The translations under genes and the position numbers were made by a program. From Lentisphaerota bacterium (lineage in GTDB: Bacteria; Verrucomicrobiota; Kiritimatiellia; RFP12; UBA1067), in NCBI GenBank assembly GCA_022839525.1, contig JALHET010000100.1:1-6893 (forward strand): a stretch of 6,893 bases of DNA, in the 5' to 3' direction. Under the pieces are notes generated by a model. It did no database searches. It was not told the DNA's origin and saw nothing but the letters and a program-made list of their open reading frames with translations. Of this stretch, positions 5,692 through 6,893 are shown piece after piece. Position 1 is the stretch's first letter. Every line of letters begins with the position of its first letter.

Positions 5692-6893
5692 ATGCTGAAT
5701 GTGCTGCAAGAACTGGCGGATCGGCGGCGGTTCGGGATGAAGCCTGGACTGGAGACCGTCCGCATGTTGCTGGCGCGGCTGGGGAATCCCGAACAGGACG
5801 CCGCCGCCCTCCATATCGCGGGAACCAACGGCAAAGGCGCGGTGGCGGCTTTGTGCGAGTCTGTGCTGCGGGCGGCGGGCTATCCGGTGGCGCGCTACAC
5901 CTCGCCGCATCTCGTGCGTCTCAACGAGCGCTTCCTTATCAATGGGGTGCCTGTGGGCGATGACGCGCTGGAGCGGGCCGCGCTGGAGGTCGTGGAGGCG
6001 GTGCGGGCGGTCGAGGCTGGCGGCGGTGTCGAGGTGACTTTTTTTGAGTGCCTCACGGCTGTGGCGTTCGTCCTGTTCCGGGCGGCGGGAGTGAAGCTCG
6101 TCGCGTTAGAGACCGGTCTCGGCGGCCGGCTTGACGCGACGAATGTGGTGACGCCGCTGGTGTCGGTGGTCACCCGTATCGGGCTGGATCACTGCGACTG
6201 GCTGGGCGACACCGTGGAGAAGGTCGCGGGCGAGAAGGCTGGGATCATCAAGCCGGGTCGGCCGGTGGTGTGCGCGGCCATGCCGGACGGGGCGCGGGCT
6301 GTGATCGCCCAGGCGGCGGCGCAGCGGCAATCGCTGTTCGTGGACGCGCCGGAAGCGGTTTCCGTGACGGTGACCCGAGGCGGGCTGGAGGGGCAGACGC
6401 TGAGGATCGCCACGCAAAACCGCGCCCTGCGGCCGGTGCGGCTGCCGTTGGCGGGCGCTTTTCAGGTCGAGAACGTCTGCGCGGCGATGGCGGCGCTGGA
6501 GGCCGCAGAGGCGTGCGGGCTGGAAATTCCCGACGCGGCTTTCGTCAAGGGGTTCGAGACGGTCTGCTGGCCGGGGCGTTTCCAGTTGGCGGCGAAGGCG
6601 CCTCCGGTGATTGTGGACGGCGCGCACAATCCCGAGGGCGCGCGGGCGTTGCGGCAGGCGCTCAAGGGGTGCGGGGTCAAGGCGCCGGTCGGGCTGGTGG
6701 CCGGGTTTTGCGGCGACAAGGACGCGCTGTCGCATCTGCGCGTGCTGGCGCCGGCGGTCAAACGCGCGTGGGGTGTGGCGGTGCCGAATCCGCGTTCGCT
6801 CACGGCGGGCGAGACGGCGGGGGTCATGCGCATGGCGGGGATCGAAGGGGTGGAGGCGTGCGGGGGCGTGCAAGAGGCGCTGAACGCGGCGCG
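5692..6893 (+). CDS. folC: Folylpolyglutamate synthase / dihydrofolate synthase FolC, partial (3' end beyond window)
   Basis: A cytoplasmic Mur-ligase-family enzyme that adds glutamate to folates with ATP; in most bacteria it also makes dihydrofolate from dihydropteroate. Four hundred codons are visible, and the family is usually about 420-450, so only the last part is missing. The N-terminus has RRFGMKPGLE (12-21), as is typical. The ATP loop is GTNGKGA (44-50). YTSPHLVRLNERF follows near residue 68. The central motifs are ETGLGGRLDATN (140-151), GLDHCDWLGDT (164-174) and EKAGIIK (181-187). DGAHNPEG (309-316) opens the C-terminal domain. Position 50 is Ala where Ser is most common, a small deviation. 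ATG at 5692 is the only ATG that fits the family start, since no in-frame upstream ATG or GTG exists in the spacer. It is divergent from tilS. Whether it is bifunctional cannot be decided from these motifs alone. Confidence 0.95.
   Translation, partial: MLNVLQELADRRRFGMKPGLETVRMLLARLGNPEQDAAALHIAGTNGKGAVAALCESVLRAAGYPVARYTSPHLVRLNERFLINGVPVGDDALERAALEVVEAVRAVEAGGGVEVTFFECLTAVAFVLFRAAGVKLVALETGLGGRLDATNVVTPLVSVVTRIGLDHCDWLGDTVEKVAGEKAGIIKPGRPVVCAAMPDGARAVIAQAAAQRQSLFVDAPEAVSVTVTRGGLEGQTLRIATQNRALRPVRLPLAGAFQVENVCAAMAALEAAEACGLEIPDAAFVKGFETVCWPGRFQLAAKAPPVIVDGAHNPEGARALRQALKGCGVKAPVGLVAGFCGDKDALSHLRVLAPAVKRAWGVAVPNPRSLTAGETAGVMRMAGIEGVEACGGVQEALNAA

Noticed and set aside
6106..6873. 255-codon open frame on the minus strand
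   Set aside because: It is antisense to folC with an Arg/His/Pro-rich composition typical of GC-rich shadows. FolC motifs lie on the plus strand.
1..6893. CRISPR array, insertion-sequence ends or phage attachment site
   Set aside because: No regularly spaced repeats, transposase or integrase genes, or direct duplication of the tRNA 3' end were found by eye.

Overview
This window looks like a piece of a GC-rich bacterial chromosome carrying mostly conserved housekeeping genes, interrupted by a GC-poorer accessory segment. Bacterial origin is supported by a tRNA gene with an encoded CCA end, a TilS-type lysidine synthetase, FolC, an RluA-family pseudouridine synthase with an S4 domain, and an Mrr restriction enzyme. 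The phylum cannot be fixed from sequence alone. A PVC-type Gram-negative is a weak impression only.

Layout: positions 1-384 (minus strand) hold the start of a small cupin protein whose open frame runs on into a stretch that looks like the end of an ABC-transporter ATPase and leaves the window. Positions 401-1330 (minus) hold an Mrr-type type IV restriction endonuclease, clearly lower in GC than its neighbours. Positions 1331-1623 are non-coding, with a candidate promoter for mrr and a possible decayed coding remnant. Positions 1624-2967 (minus) hold an SLC1/DAACS-family amino-acid symporter with unusual substrate-site residues. Positions 2999-3952 (minus) hold an RluA-family pseudouridine synthase. 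A 60-bp divergent spacer then carries a promoter for a tRNA with anticodon CAU (4013-4089, plus), most likely the lysidine-requiring tRNA-Ile2. Facing it on the minus strand is tilS (4046-5605), whose product makes lysidine on exactly that tRNA. Divergent from tilS is folC (5692 onward, plus), cut by the window end.

The most striking observation is that tilS and the CAU tRNA are convergent and physically overlap by 44 bp. The tilS stop codon TGA is the complement of tRNA nucleotides U33-C34-A35, so it lies opposite the very cytidine (C34) that TilS would modify. The last 14 residues of TilS are encoded antisense to the 3' half of the tRNA. With the pseudouridine synthase next door, about 1.7 kb is devoted to RNA maturation. 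Other points for a second look are the cupin/ABC chimera, the probable transfer of mrr, the symporter lacking both side-chain-carboxylate contacts of its family, an A8 tract in tilS and a two-codon mini-ORF before folC.
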